Positions 39,241-47,868 are shown, counted from the first letter of the stretch. The stretch is 64,000 nt of DNA from Verrucomicrobiales bacterium (GCA_028712475.1 JAQTQB010000013.1:1-64000), one strand, 5' to 3'. A program made the numbers and translations. The notes: generated by a model from the sequence alone, not told the origin.

Positions 39241-39708
39241 GTGATTCTTGATGCTTTGGCTGTGAGTTCGATTGAAAACGCCCGCCAGCTTCGTCGCGAC
39301 CAGACCGACGAGGAAAAGGAACTGTGGCGTGCGTTGCGGAGTCATCGTTTTGCGGGATTCAAATTCCGCCGCCAGCATCCAAGCGGGATTTACATTTTGG
39401 ATTTTTACTGCGCCGCCGCCCGGCTGGACGTGGAGCTTGACGGTTTTCAACACGGCTTGCAGGAGCAGATGCAGCATGACGAGAAGCGCAGTGCGTTTTT
39501 GAAAGAACAGGACATTGAGGAATTGCGATTCTGGAATCACCAGTGGCGTGCGAATCGTGAAGGATGTTTGTTGGAAATCTGGGATGCACTGCAACGGCGG
39601 ACGGGCTGCGTTCGGATATTGAACAATGCTTCGAAGCAGAAATTTATTCCTCCGGATTTGAGGAAGATTAAGTTGAGAGAGGAAACGAACCCCCACCTTG
39701 AGGGTTAA
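39241..39708 (+). CDS. DUF559 (Vsr-like) endonuclease-domain protein
   Basis: 155 residues from GTG 39241, or 148 from GTG 39262. The family core is complete: ARQLRRDQTDEEKELWRALR, then FKFRRQHPSGIYILDFYC, then LDVELDGFQH, and LRFWNHQ with a C-terminal helix. DUF559 domains share the fold of very-short-patch-repair endonucleases. Nuclease activity here is inferred. The gene sits between nested pairs of inverted hairpin repeats and just after the 3' end of pepF, with a second pepF 3' end beyond. The last 20 residues (about from FIPPDLRKIK) look like translated flanking repeat. Confidence 0.88.
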   Translation: MILDALAVSSIENARQLRRDQTDEEKELWRALRSHRFAGFKFRRQHPSGIYILDFYCAAARLDVELDGFQHGLQEQMQHDEKRSAFLKEQDIEELRFWNHQWRANREGCLLEIWDALQRRTGCVRILNNASKQKFIPPDLRKIKLREETNPHLEG

Positions 39709-39730
39709 GAAAATTGCGGTTGGCTTTGTG

Positions 39731-39773
39731 TCCCTCTCCTCCCTCAAAGGAGGAGAGGGCCGGGGTGAGGAGG
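39731..39773. repeat. Inner-right inverted repeat of the DUF559 cassette
   Basis: Mirror of 39161-39203 (42 of 43 bases). Together with 39811-39855 it reproduces the order and orientation of the two hairpins of the solo twin-hairpin elements. Confidence 0.9.
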
Positions 39774-39810
39774 ACGTGGATCCGGATGAAATTAAATCTG
39801 GAGAGGGAAC

Positions 39811-39855
39811 GAACCCCTCACCCTGACCCTCTCCCCGTTTGGGCGGGGAGAGGGA
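39811..39855. repeat. Outer-right hairpin of the DUF559 cassette
   Basis: GAACCCCTCACCC tail followed by a CCCTCTCCCCGTTTGGGCGG hairpin, mirroring 39027-39070. The pepF 3'-end copy begins about 12 bp after it. Confidence 0.85.
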
Positions 39856-39867
39856 ATCAAAGGCGCT

Positions 39868-39984
39868 GGCGGCTCGCGGCCGCTGCCGGAATTGTTTTCC
39901 GCTGCGGGCTGCAAGTTTCAATTCGATGCCACGACCTTCAAGCCGTTGATTCAACTGGCAGGTTCAAAACTCAAGAAACTTTGA
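39868..39984 (+). pseudogene. Displaced 3' end of the M3 peptidase gene
   Basis: 117 bp aligning without gaps to the last 117 bp of pepF (38892-39008), with 23 mismatches (80 percent). The encoded tail GGSRPLPELFSAAGCKFQFD... to a stop matches most residues. No upstream coding part is present. The divergence is greater than at eno, and one of the two ends may be foreign. Confidence 0.92.
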
Positions 39985-39994
39985 AAGTGTGCAG

Positions 39995-40495
39995 TCAGCG
40001 GCTTCCGCTGTCAGGAACGACGAGAAATGACTGTTCGCAAAGTTTCTTTCCTTCATGCCAGACCTCAAAAGACCATTGACCCGGCACACAATCCGATTTC
40101 TGATCCAAAGAATTGGAAGTATATGTTTTTCCAATCCACGAATTCAGTTGATATGTATCCGTGGTTTCCATCTTTCCAGTTGTCGAATTTTTGATTGGAG
40201 GATGTTTTCCAACCATCGTTAAAACAATCGGTGCACTTGCAGGTGTGCCGAGGATTTCATATCTGAAACCAAATCGAATGCCGATGCGCGCCGGCACATT
40301 CGTTGTGCTCATCAATAGTTTGAAGTCGTCGAGGCCTTGAAGCTTTACTCCAGCAGCATTGGTTTCATCCGTGATAATTTGTGACGCATAAATTCCGACT
40401 TCGGTAATTTTTGCGCCGGTGACACGGACTTCTTCCTGACTAAAAATAGGCAATGGTAACAAACATACAATCAACAATTGAAATACACATTTCAT
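39995..40495 (-). CDS. Secreted DUF3859-like protein
   Basis: 166 residues with a signal peptide (1-19). A beta-rich mature part has TEVGIYAS near the start, ARIGIRFGFRYEILG in the middle, and GQWSFEVWHEGKKLCEQSFLVV at the end, a pattern I associate with DUF3859. Lower GC than neighbours. It follows the NtrC-type regulator on the same strand with 6 bp between, so it probably belongs to the ispF operon. Confidence 0.55.
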   Translation of the reverse strand: MKCVFQLLIVCLLPLPIFSQEEVRVTGAKITEVGIYASQIITDETNAAGVKLQGLDDFKLLMSTTNVPARIGIRFGFRYEILGTPASAPIVLTMVGKHPPIKNSTTGKMETTDTYQLNSWIGKTYTSNSLDQKSDCVPGQWSFEVWHEGKKLCEQSFLVVPDSGSR

Positions 40496-40501
40496 TTGAA
40501 A

Positions 40502-41851
40502 TCACGTCTCAATCCCGTATGCCTTGATCTTGTTGTAGAGGGTTTGGCGGCCGATGCCGAGGCGTTTGGCGGTCTCGAGCTTGTTGCCGTTGGTCTCCTT
40601 GAGCGTCGAGACGATGGCGTTGCGTTCCACGCCTTCGAGCAGGGTGAAGCTGGTGTCTGAACCTTCGCCCGGTATCGCGCTGACCTTGACATCGGTGATG
40701 GACAGGTCGGCGGCGGACACTTCATCGCCCTCGCTCAACAGCACGGCGCGCTGGATTTCATTCTGCAACTGGCGGATGTTGCCCGGCCAGTCGAAGGCGG
40801 TGAGGCGTTCAATCGCATCCGGTTTGAAGCCGCGGATGTCGCGGTTGGCCTGCGCGGCGTAGCGTTTCAGAAATGAATTGGCCAGCGGCATGATGTCATC
40901 GCGGCGTTCGCGCAACGGCGGCAGATAAACGGAAAGCGCGTTGATGCGGTAGAACAGATCTTCGCGGAGCTTGCCTTCCTTGATGGCGTCCTCCGGCTTG
41001 CGGTTCGTGGCGGCGACGATGCGGCAGTTGGTCTTGTAGCTGGACTTGCTGCCGACGGGCCGGACTTCCTGGTCCTGCAAAACGCGGAGCAGCTTGCTCT
41101 GGACATCAATCGGCATCTCGGAGATTTCGTCCAGAAACAGCGTGCCGCCGTCGGCCTGGCGGAAATAGCCGTCGCGGTCGGTGTGCGCGCCGGTGAACGC
41201 GCCTTTGACGGAGCCGAACAATTCGCTTTCGATCAGTTCGCGGGGGATGGCGGCGCAGTTGATTTTGACGATCTTGCCTTTGCTGCGCGGGCTCAAGGCG
41301 TGGATGAGGTCGGAGATGACTTCCTTGCCGGTGCCGCTTTCGCCGGTGATGAGAATGGTGGCGTCGCTGGGCGCGAGGCGTTCGACGGTGCGGACGACCT
41401 GCTGCATGGTGGCGCTGCGGAAAACCGGCGAGGCGGCGCCGCTCATCGTTTCGAGCGCGCGGCGGAGCGAGGTGTTTTCCTCGTTTTGTTCCTTGCGCTC
41501 CAGGGCGCACTTCACATCGGCGAGCAGCTTGCCGTTTTCAAACGGCTTTGAGAGGAAATTATACGCGCCCTGCCGGCCTGCTTCCATCGCCATCTCCATC
41601 GTGCCCTGGCCCGTGAGGACGATGACCTCGGTTTCAGCCCATTGCTTTTTGATGATCGGCAGCAGCACCAGCCCGTTGGCGTCCTTTAGATTCACGTCCA
41701 GCACGATCACGTCCGGCGGCGCATCGCCAAAGGATTTTTGCAGCGCCGCGCCGCTGTCGGCCTGGGTGATGTCGTAATAATCCCCGAGCACGGTGGCGAG
41801 CAATTCCCGCACGCCTGCGTCGTCGTCCACGATGAGAACTTTGGCTTTCAT
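40502..41851 (-). CDS. NtrC-family sigma-54-dependent response regulator
   Basis: 449 residues: receiver domain with phosphoacceptor D52 (VIVLDVNLKD), AAA+ domain with Walker A GESGTGKE and the sigma-54 contact loop GAFTGAHTDR, Walker B GGTLFLDEI, and a C-terminal Fis-type helix-turn-helix (TAKRLGIGRQTLYNKIKAYG). It activates sigma-54 promoters when phosphorylated. No partner histidine kinase is adjacent, so the signal is unknown. It overlaps the amidotransferase gene by 4 bases. Confidence 0.93.
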   Translation of the reverse strand: MKAKVLIVDDDAGVRELLATVLGDYYDITQADSGAALQKSFGDAPPDVIVLDVNLKDANGLVLLPIIKKQWAETEVIVLTGQGTMEMAMEAGRQGAYNFLSKPFENGKLLADVKCALERKEQNEENTSLRRALETMSGAASPVFRSATMQQVVRTVERLAPSDATILITGESGTGKEVISDLIHALSPRSKGKIVKINCAAIPRELIESELFGSVKGAFTGAHTDRDGYFRQADGGTLFLDEISEMPIDVQSKLLRVLQDQEVRPVGSKSSYKTNCRIVAATNRKPEDAIKEGKLREDLFYRINALSVYLPPLRERRDDIMPLANSFLKRYAAQANRDIRGFKPDAIERLTAFDWPGNIRQLQNEIQRAVLLSEGDEVSAADLSITDVKVSAIPGEGSDTSFTLLEGVERNAIVSTLKETNGNKLETAKRLGIGRQTLYNKIKAYGIET

Positions 41852-42618
41852 GATTTTTTTTCCCGAATGCAGGTCCGCGTGAAACTCCGGAAAATCGCGC
41901 GGTGTTCAGCGTATTTTTCCGTCAAACGTTCAGGATGGAATTGCACGCTCAACATATACGGCATCCGCCGCGCCGCGTCCGGCTTCAATTCCATCGCTTC
42001 CACGATTCCGTCCCGCGTCCGCGCCACGGCCACCAGCGGCTCCGCCGGCTGCAACACGGCCTGATGATGCGAACTGTTCACGCCCAAGACCTGCTTGCCG
42101 GTAATCTTGGCGAGCAGCGAACCCGCTGTCAACGCCGCTTCGTGGACGATTTTGCCCGCCCGGTCCAGCCGTTGATGGTTCAAGGCGCCGGGAACCTGCC
42201 GGCGGATGTCCGTGATCAACGTGCCGCCGAGCGCGATGTTGAGCAGTTGATGCCCGCGACAAATGGCGAGCAACGGCTTGCGCTGGCGGAAAATTTCGTC
42301 AATCAGGATGAGTTCGCGCAGGTCGCGTCCGCCGCCGTCGGGCGTTTGCTCCACGGTCTGGCGGATGGCGCGCGGCAGCTTTTTTACGTAGAGATCGGGG
42401 TTGATGTCGTCGCCGCCGGTCAGGATCACGCCGTCCACGCGCCGGACGATTTCCGCGAGCAGCGCGGGTTCGGTGGTGCTGGGCAGGATGAACGGGATGC
42501 CGCCCGCATCGAGGATGGACTTCTCGTATTTGAACGAAAGGCTGGCGGAGAGGTCGTGAAATTCCACGCCGCGTTTCTCAATGCTCGGTGAAACAAGGAT
42601 CAAAGGCAGTCTGGCCAT
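41848..42618 (-). CDS. Class I glutamine amidotransferase-like hydrolase (peptidase C26)
   Basis: 256 residues from the Met at 42618. The upstream in-frame extension is out-of-frame ORF overlap. Nucleophile C120 lies in LLAICRGHQLLN, and the His/Glu pair in VQFHPER. TGGDDINPDLY is the family oxyanion strand. It resembles gamma-glutamyl-GABA hydrolases of the PuuD type, but the substrate is unknown. It is translationally coupled to the NtrC-type regulator. Confidence 0.88.
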   Translation of the reverse strand: MARLPLILVSPSIEKRGVEFHDLSASLSFKYEKSILDAGGIPFILPSTTEPALLAEIVRRVDGVILTGGDDINPDLYVKKLPRAIRQTVEQTPDGGGRDLRELILIDEIFRQRKPLLAICRGHQLLNIALGGTLITDIRRQVPGALNHQRLDRAGKIVHEAALTAGSLLAKITGKQVLGVNSSHHQAVLQPAEPLVAVARTRDGIVEAMELKPDAARRMPYMLSVQFHPERLTEKYAEHRAIFRSFTRTCIREKKS

Positions 42619-42667
42619 TGCGCAAAATGTAAAACGGTCCGGGGAGATTGTCAGTGGAAAATCCGCC

Positions 42668-42940
42668 TCAAACTCCCGCGTCGGGAAAACGTTCGCGGAT
42701 CTGGCGGCGGAGAAAATCCTCGTCGTCCGGCATGTAGCGGCGGCGCGTGATGAGGCGCTGCACGGCGTCGAGCAGTTCCAGCCAGTCTTCCAGCGGCGGT
42801 TCGGCCACGGGCACCCAGTTGTCGAAACGCTTGTGGCGATGGAAAAACTTCCACTCACGCTTCACGCGCTGGACATAGACTTGCAGTTTCGTGCCGTCCT
42901 CGGTCACGCGTTTCCAGCTGATTTCTGCTTTGGCGCCCAT
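42668..42940 (-). CDS. Small hypothetical protein
   Basis: 90 residues, basic and tryptophan-rich (EISWKRVTEDGTKLQVYVQR, REWKFFHRHKRFDNW). No family recognised. It starts 2 bp after the ispF stop, so it is likely co-translated. The charged, compact N-terminal half resembles a small beta domain. Confidence 0.6.
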   Translation of the reverse strand: MGAKAEISWKRVTEDGTKLQVYVQRVKREWKFFHRHKRFDNWVPVAEPPLEDWLELLDAVQRLITRRRYMPDDEDFLRRQIRERFPDAGV

Positions 42941-42942
42941 GA

Positions 42943-43422
42943 TTATTCCGGCAAATCCACGCCTGCCACGGCCATCGCGGCGATGCCTTCTTCGCGGCCG
43001 ATGAAACCCATCAGCTCGTTCGTCGTGGCTTTCACGCCGATTTGTTTTTCGGAAACGCCCAGCGCGGCGGCGATGCGCTTTTTCATCTCCGCGATGTGCG
43101 GATAAATTTTCGGGGCCTGCGCGATGAGCGTGGCGTCCACGTTCACGATTTTTCCGCCGCGCCTGGCAGCCTGTTTCGCGGCCTCCTCCAGAAAAATCCT
43201 GCTCGGCACGCCTTTCCAGCGCGGGTCGGTGTTCGGGAAAAAGTGGCCGATGTCCTCCTCGCCCAGCGCGCCCAGCACCGCGTCGCAGATTGCGTGCATC
43301 AGCGCGTCGGCGTCCGAATGGCCGTCCAGGCCTTTCGTGTGCGGAATCTCCACGCCGCCGAGGACGAGCTTGCGTCCGGCGGTCAATTGATGAACATCAT
43401 AACCGATGCCAACGTGAACCAT
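42943..43422 (-). CDS. ispF: 2-C-methyl-D-erythritol 2,4-cyclodiphosphate synthase
   Basis: 159 residues. MEP-pathway enzyme forming the cyclic diphosphate. The metal ligands D9 and H11 lie in GIGYDVHQL, followed by GLDGHSDADALMHAICDAVLGA and GYDV-type loops, and KATTNELMGFIGREEGIAAMA near the end. First gene of a five-gene minus-strand cluster (ispF, 90-aa protein, amidotransferase, NtrC-type regulator, DUF3859-like). Confidence 0.97.
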   Translation of the reverse strand: MVHVGIGYDVHQLTAGRKLVLGGVEIPHTKGLDGHSDADALMHAICDAVLGALGEEDIGHFFPNTDPRWKGVPSRIFLEEAAKQAARRGGKIVNVDATLIAQAPKIYPHIAEMKKRIAAALGVSEKQIGVKATTNELMGFIGREEGIAAMAVAGVDLPE

Positions 43423-43866
43423 GCGGACACTGTAACTTTTTCTGGCGACGGCAAAAGAAATTTTCCAAAGTTTCCGCCGGGAACAACAGTGCGGATGAAA
43501 ACCGTAGCGATCGGTCGCAAGCGCTGGCCATGGGCTGCCGGCAGGATGCCGGCGGCACGTTATAAATGGCGCGCAAATGATTCCGCTGTCATCCCGCTGG
43601 ATGCACGCCAGCCAGCCGGACGAGCTGACGAAGTCCGGGGCGATGGATGGAGGTAACGATGGTGAACCTGGATTTGCCGTCCGTTTGCGGGGAAACTGTC
43701 CTGTTTCGGTGACGGCTGGCCTTTTGCCTCATGGCCAGACGCACAAAAACGCCGCCGAACCGGCTTATTGGGTCTTTAACGGTGATTTGGTGCGGGCGCA
43801 GGCGAAACATGCGGTTGGCATAAAATTGGCTGGTATCGCGGATGGAATGTTAATTAAGCTCGCGCC
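43423..43866. other. ispF-cvpA divergent intergenic region
   Basis: 444 bp. It contains a GCTGCCGGCA...TGCCGGCGGC stem (43535-43560), a good GGAGG site at about 43650 before a 17-codon frame (ATG 43659 to TGA 43710), and an AT-rich TGTTAATTAA near 43850 that may be the cvpA -10 region. A 97-codon open frame from 43577 overlaps the cvpA start by 4 bases but has no recognisable protein character. Confidence 0.4.
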
Positions 43867-44535
43867 ATGATTGCCGCCGCCACCACCAGTTCTGTGTCGC
43901 TCGACCGTCTGCCGGTCGGGTGGTTCGATTTTGCCCTGATCGCCCTGATCGGTCTGGGGTATTTTCGCGGACGCAAAAACGGCATGACCAAGGAAGTTCT
44001 GCCGATGTTCCAATGGCTCGCGATCGTGCTTCTGGGCGGTCTCGCCTACGAGATGGCCGGGCAGTTGTTCATTGACTTCGCCAGGCTGAAAATAACGGCG
44101 GCTTACATTTTTGGCTACCTTGCCCTGGCCTTTCTCGTGTTCCTTCTCTTCATCGTCCTGAAGAAAATGTTGACGCCCCGGCTCACCGGCAGCAATTGCT
44201 TCGGCAGCATGGAGTATTATCTGGGGACCATTTCGGGTGTGGTCCGGTTTGTATGCATGCTCTTCTTCGCGCTGGCCCTGTTGCATGCGCCATTTTACAC
44301 CCCGGCGGAAATCGCTGCGCGCACCACCTATAATGCCCGCTGGTATGGCGGCGGCATGAAAGGTTACAGCGGCAATTATTTCCCCACCGTGCAGGGCGTG
44401 CAGGAGTCGGTCTTCAATGCTTCTTTCACCGGTTCGCTGATCGCAAAATATCTCGGCGTGCTGCTGATCAACACCGAGTCGGTCAACCCCGTGAAACCGA
44501 CGGCCAAAACGTCAGGAATTCGCATTGGAAACTGA
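43867..44535 (+). CDS. cvpA: CvpA-family membrane protein
   Basis: 222 residues with four hydrophobic segments. The first part reads FDFALIALIGLGYFRGRKNGMTKEVL, the typical CvpA start with the R-G-x-R-x-G motif, and a later helix has GVVRFVCMLFFALALL. CvpA-type proteins are linked to colicin V production and envelope integrity; the exact role here is unknown. It is followed by dnaG after 27 bp. Confidence 0.85.
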   Translation: MIAAATTSSVSLDRLPVGWFDFALIALIGLGYFRGRKNGMTKEVLPMFQWLAIVLLGGLAYEMAGQLFIDFARLKITAAYIFGYLALAFLVFLLFIVLKKMLTPRLTGSNCFGSMEYYLGTISGVVRFVCMLFFALALLHAPFYTPAEIAARTTYNARWYGGGMKGYSGNYFPTVQGVQESVFNASFTGSLIAKYLGVLLINTESVNPVKPTAKTSGIRIGN

Positions 44536-44562
44536 CCGGCGTGCTGGCACTGTGTCTGGAAC

Positions 44563-46413
44563 ATGGCCGGTTTTTCCCAGGCAACCCTTGAGCGCATCCG
44601 CGCGGCCAGCGACATCGTGGATGTCATCGGCGCGTATCTGCCGCTGAAAAAAACCGGCGCGAACTTCACCGCCCTCTGCCCGTTCCACAAGGAAAAGACG
44701 CCGAGCTTCAACGTCAATTCCCACAAGCAGATTTTTCATTGCTTCGGCTGTCACAAGGGCGGCGACGTGTTCACCTTCGTCAAGGAATACGAGAACATCG
44801 GCTTCATGGACGCCGTGCGCCGGCTGGCTGAACGCGCGAAGATTCCGCTGGAAATGGAGGAGCATCCCGCCGAACAGCAGTCGCGCCATCTCAAGGACGA
44901 GCTGCTCCAGATCCACGAGCAGATCACGCAACGCTGGCAGAATTGTCTGCTCAACGAGGCCGCCGGACAACTGGCGCGGGATTATCTCGCCAGGCGCGGC
45001 GTTTCGGCGGAGGCGATCAAATTATTCCGCCTCGGTGCCGCGCCCGATGCGTGGGACGACACGGTGAACTGGGCGAAAAGCAAAAATTACGATCTGCCGC
45101 TCGTCGAAAAGGCCGGGCTGATCATCGGCAAACCGGTTGATGCTACGACCTCTGAAACCGGCGGCGAGAAGGATTCAAAATCCGCAATCCGCTACTACGA
45201 CCGTTTTCGCGGACGGCTCATGTTTCCCATCTGCGATGAGCAGGGCCGGGTGGTCGGTTTCAGCGGACGCATTTTGACCGGCGACGAAAAAACCGCGAAG
45301 TATGTCAACTCGCCGGAGACGGCCATCTTCACCAAGAGCAAGGTTTTCTTCGGCCTCGACAAATCCAAGCGCGCGCTGCTCGACGCGCAATCCGCCATCG
45401 TCTGCGAAGGCCAGTTGGATCTGATCGCGTGCTTCATGGCCGGCGTGCAGAACGTCGTCGCGCCGCAGGGCACGGCCTTCACCGACCAGCACGCGCGCAT
45501 CATCAAGCGCTATGTGGACGAAGTCGTTTTGTGTTTTGATTCCGACGAGGCCGGGCAGAACGCCGCCGTGCGTTCGCTCGATCACCTGCTCGCGTCAGGC
45601 ATCGCCGTGCGTGTCGCCGTGATGCCCAAGCCGCATGACCCCGACAGTTTCATCAAGGCCAACGGCGGCGAGGCGTTCCGCAAGCTCGTGGCCGGCGCGG
45701 ACGGGTTTTTCGATTACTATTTGAACCGCCTTTGCGCGCAAAACGACGCGGCAAGTGACAAGGGACGGCTGGCGATTCTGCGCGACATGGCCGGGGCCGT
45801 CCGCAAAACCGGCAGCGCGGTGCTGGTGGACAAATATGCGCAAAAGACCGCGCTGCGGCTGGGTGTTTCGCCGGAGGCGGTGCGCGCCGAGTTCAAAAAA
45901 AATCCAGCGCCGCACGTTGCGCCGCGCGAGAGCGGGGAGGAATCGTTTGACGTGGCGGAGCCGGAAATGACGCGTCCGTCCGCGTTTGAATTTCATCTGC
46001 TCAAGCTGCTGTTTTTGCACGACGACCTGGTTCCGTGGGCGTCGCTGCATCTGGATGTGGAATGGATTTCCCATCCGCAGGTCCGGCAGGTGGTCGCGCA
46101 ACGGCTCGCCGCGCAGCGGGATGAATCGTGGCAGAGCCTCGGCGCGTTTCTGGATGCTTGCGAATCGCCGGGCATCCGTAATCTCGTGACCGAAGCGGTC
46201 ACCGAAGAACGCAAAATGCCGAACCTCGAACAGCAGCTCGCGGACGTGACGCTGAAATTGCGGAACCAGTTTTTGGACCGGAAAATTGCCGCGTGTCTCC
46301 AGCGCGCGGGCCAGCCGGAAATTTCTGACGCGGATAAAATCGCGCTGCTCCGCGAGTCGCAGCAGTTGCGCGAGCAGAAGCGTGCCGGACTTTTCGCGGC
46401 AGGCGAGGCGTAA
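44563..46413 (+). CDS. dnaG: DNA primase
   Basis: 616 residues. Zinc-binding CHC2 domain: C-P-F-H-K-E-K with HCFGCHKGGD, then the catalytic core with a TOPRIM CEGQLDLIA and LCFDSDEAGQNAA. A C-terminal helicase-interacting region follows (about 470-616). It makes RNA primers at the replication fork. It lies 27 bp after cvpA and is followed immediately by a twin-hairpin element. Confidence 0.96.
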   Translation: MAGFSQATLERIRAASDIVDVIGAYLPLKKTGANFTALCPFHKEKTPSFNVNSHKQIFHCFGCHKGGDVFTFVKEYENIGFMDAVRRLAERAKIPLEMEEHPAEQQSRHLKDELLQIHEQITQRWQNCLLNEAAGQLARDYLARRGVSAEAIKLFRLGAAPDAWDDTVNWAKSKNYDLPLVEKAGLIIGKPVDATTSETGGEKDSKSAIRYYDRFRGRLMFPICDEQGRVVGFSGRILTGDEKTAKYVNSPETAIFTKSKVFFGLDKSKRALLDAQSAIVCEGQLDLIACFMAGVQNVVAPQGTAFTDQHARIIKRYVDEVVLCFDSDEAGQNAAVRSLDHLLASGIAVRVAVMPKPHDPDSFIKANGGEAFRKLVAGADGFFDYYLNRLCAQNDAASDKGRLAILRDMAGAVRKTGSAVLVDKYAQKTALRLGVSPEAVRAEFKKNPAPHVAPRESGEESFDVAEPEMTRPSAFEFHLLKLLFLHDDLVPWASLHLDVEWISHPQVRQVVAQRLAAQRDESWQSLGAFLDACESPGIRNLVTEAVTEERKMPNLEQQLADVTLKLRNQFLDRKIAACLQRAGQPEISDADKIALLRESQQLREQKRAGLFAAGEA

Positions 46414-46414
46414 G

Positions 46415-46578
46415 GGGCGCATCTTGACACTGCCCCCGTTTTCTTCCTCTCCTCCCCCGGGGGAGGAGACGGTCGGGGTGAGGAGGCATCAATGTTTTCA
46501 GTTCAAATCCCCTCTCCCCAGCCCTCTCCCCGTTTGGGCCGGGTGAGGGAGTCGGGGGGCAGTGCCAAGAATGCGTCC
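46415..46578. mobile_element. Twin-hairpin MITE-like element, copy 3
   Basis: 164 bp with the clearest terminal inverted repeats (GGGCGCATCTTGACACTGCC against TTGGCACTGCCCCC from the right end). The two hairpins have the same order as in copies 1 and 2. Flanks read GGCGTAA(GG) on the left and GGCATAAGG on the right, a possible target duplication. The left flank includes the dnaG stop codon. Confidence 0.75.
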
Positions 46579-46688
46579 GGCATAAGGTCGTTGATAAGAC
46601 GGCTTTGACCTTTGTTGGCAGTTGGTCTAATTTGATGCCTCAACAGTTACCCAGGGAACAACAACAAAACAAAACCACAAATAAAAAT

Positions 46689-47087
46689 ATGAAAATTCAA
46701 ACCATCATCCTCACAGTCATCGCGGCGGCGGCATTTGCCGTGACCGGTTGCAAAAAACAAGAAGGCGGCGCTCCCGGCGGCGGCAGCAACGAGGCGACGG
46801 CCACCAGTGTGGACACTTCCAAGCTGGAAGCGGCGTTTGCCACGGCGGAAGCGGCGACAAAGAGCGCCGTGGACACGGCCGTAGCGGCCATCAAGAGCGC
46901 GGATTATTCCGGCGCGGTCACGCAACTGCAGTCGCTCGCCGGCAAGTTCCAGCTCACGCCGGAACAACAGCAGGCGGTCAACGACGTGATTGCCGTGGTG
47001 CAAAAAGTGATTGCTGACACGGCGGGCAAGGCTGCCGGCGACGCCACCAAGGCGGCCACCGACATGACCAAGACGCTCGGCAAGTAA
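46689..47087 (+). CDS. Small alanine-rich lipoprotein
   Basis: 132 residues from ATG 46689. Earlier starts lack a signal peptide. Lipobox AVTGC, then a Gly/Ser/Ala-rich linker and repeated alanine-rich helical segments (ATAEAATKSAVDTAVAAIKS). No family recognised. It is closed by a strong terminator, so probably a monocistronic, well-expressed gene. Confidence 0.7.
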   Translation: MKIQTIILTVIAAAAFAVTGCKKQEGGAPGGGSNEATATSVDTSKLEAAFATAEAATKSAVDTAVAAIKSADYSGAVTQLQSLAGKFQLTPEQQQAVNDVIAVVQKVIADTAGKAAGDATKAATDMTKTLGK

Positions 47088-47104
47088 TCTCCGGTTTCAA
47101 CCGG

Positions 47105-47138
47105 CGCCGCGTGGCTTCACTGCCGCGCGGCGTTTTTT
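47105..47138 (+). terminator. Intrinsic terminator after the lipoprotein
   Basis: CGCCGCGTGGC pairs with GCCGCGCGGCG around TTCACT, then TTTTTT. Confidence 0.9.
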
Positions 47139-47172
47139 ATTTTTAGAGACCTCTGCAAAACTCGCTTTCGTT

Positions 47173-47250
47173 GTAGCGGCGGTCTGTGACCGCGCCGGGC
47201 TTTTCCCGCAAATTCATGTTTCCACGGCGCTCACAGGGTGCCGCTACGGT
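47173..47250. repeat. GTAGCGGC palindromic repeat
   Basis: GTAGCGGCGGTCTGTGACC at the left and CTCACAGGGTGCCGCTAC at the right form facing arms. It is a dispersed-repeat type also seen in shorter form at 32314-32357. Confidence 0.6.
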
Positions 47251-47260
47251 TAATCAAAGC

Positions 47261-47294
47261 AAAAGGCGCAATCCTCATCGGACTGCGCCTTTTT
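47261..47294. terminator. Bidirectional terminator for the cytochrome gene
   Basis: AAAAGGCGCA...TGCGCCTTTTT with an inner TCC/GGA stem. Good on both strands. It ends the minus-strand gene at 47312-47737. Confidence 0.85.
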
Positions 47295-47311
47295 GTTTTG
47301 AAGGCAGAAAA

Positions 47312-47737
47312 TTACTTCGCGCCCTGGTCAATCCACGCGCGGATCAGGCCGATCTGCTCCGGGGTGAGCGGCTTGATGCCGGCCCGGTTGTTCGGCGGCG
47401 GCATCCAGCCTTCCGGATCCTTGGACAGATGGGCGGTGGCTTTGATGATCAGGCTGTTGGAACTGTCGCCGGGGGTCACAATTTTATCGTGCTTGGTGCC
47501 TTTGAGAACGCCTTCGAGCGTGTCCAGGTGGAGGTGTGCCTTGGGCTTGTCGCCGCTGTGGCATTTCACGCAGGACGCTTCAAAAATGGGTTTGATGTCG
47601 GTGGCATAGGTCACGCCGGCTTTGGTTGCAGCGGGCGGCAGGGTGGCGGCAGCAGGTTTCGCGTCTTCGGCGGACGTGGCGGCGGCCAGGGCAAACGTGG
47701 CGGCGAACGTCATGGCGGTGAGTGTGATCGGATTCAT
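47312..47737 (-). CDS. Secreted c-type cytochrome (PSCyt1-like)
   Basis: 141 residues from the Met at 47737. Signal peptide, then a single heme site CVKCH in KPIFEASCVKCHSGDKPKAHLHLDT, with the downstream methionine in EGWMPPP. The ATDIKPIFE...CVKCH...LHLD pattern is that of the planctomycete/verrucomicrobial PSCyt1 domain, usually part of large secreted hydrolases but free-standing here. The role is probably periplasmic electron transfer. Confidence 0.8.
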   Translation of the reverse strand: MNPITLTAMTFAATFALAAATSAEDAKPAAATLPPAATKAGVTYATDIKPIFEASCVKCHSGDKPKAHLHLDTLEGVLKGTKHDKIVTPGDSSNSLIIKATAHLSKDPEGWMPPPNNRAGIKPLTPEQIGLIRAWIDQGAK

Positions 47738-47868
47738 TGTTTGATTGGTAACGGTTGTTTCAGTTTCGCGGACAATCTGAACGTAAGACGCCCCGCCCGT
47801 CAAAAAGTTTCAACTGAAAATTGGCCGGGCGGAGTGGTTTCTTGATTGGTCAGGAAGGCTGCATCTCT

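Noticed and set aside
39166..39954. 262-codon minus-strand frame across the DUF559 cassette
   Set aside because: It is antisense to the DUF559 gene and the pepF fragment and includes translated hairpins.
43577..43870. 97-codon frame overlapping the cvpA start
   Set aside because: No family, no good ribosome site, composition unlike neighbouring proteins, and it includes a dispersed stem repeat nearby.
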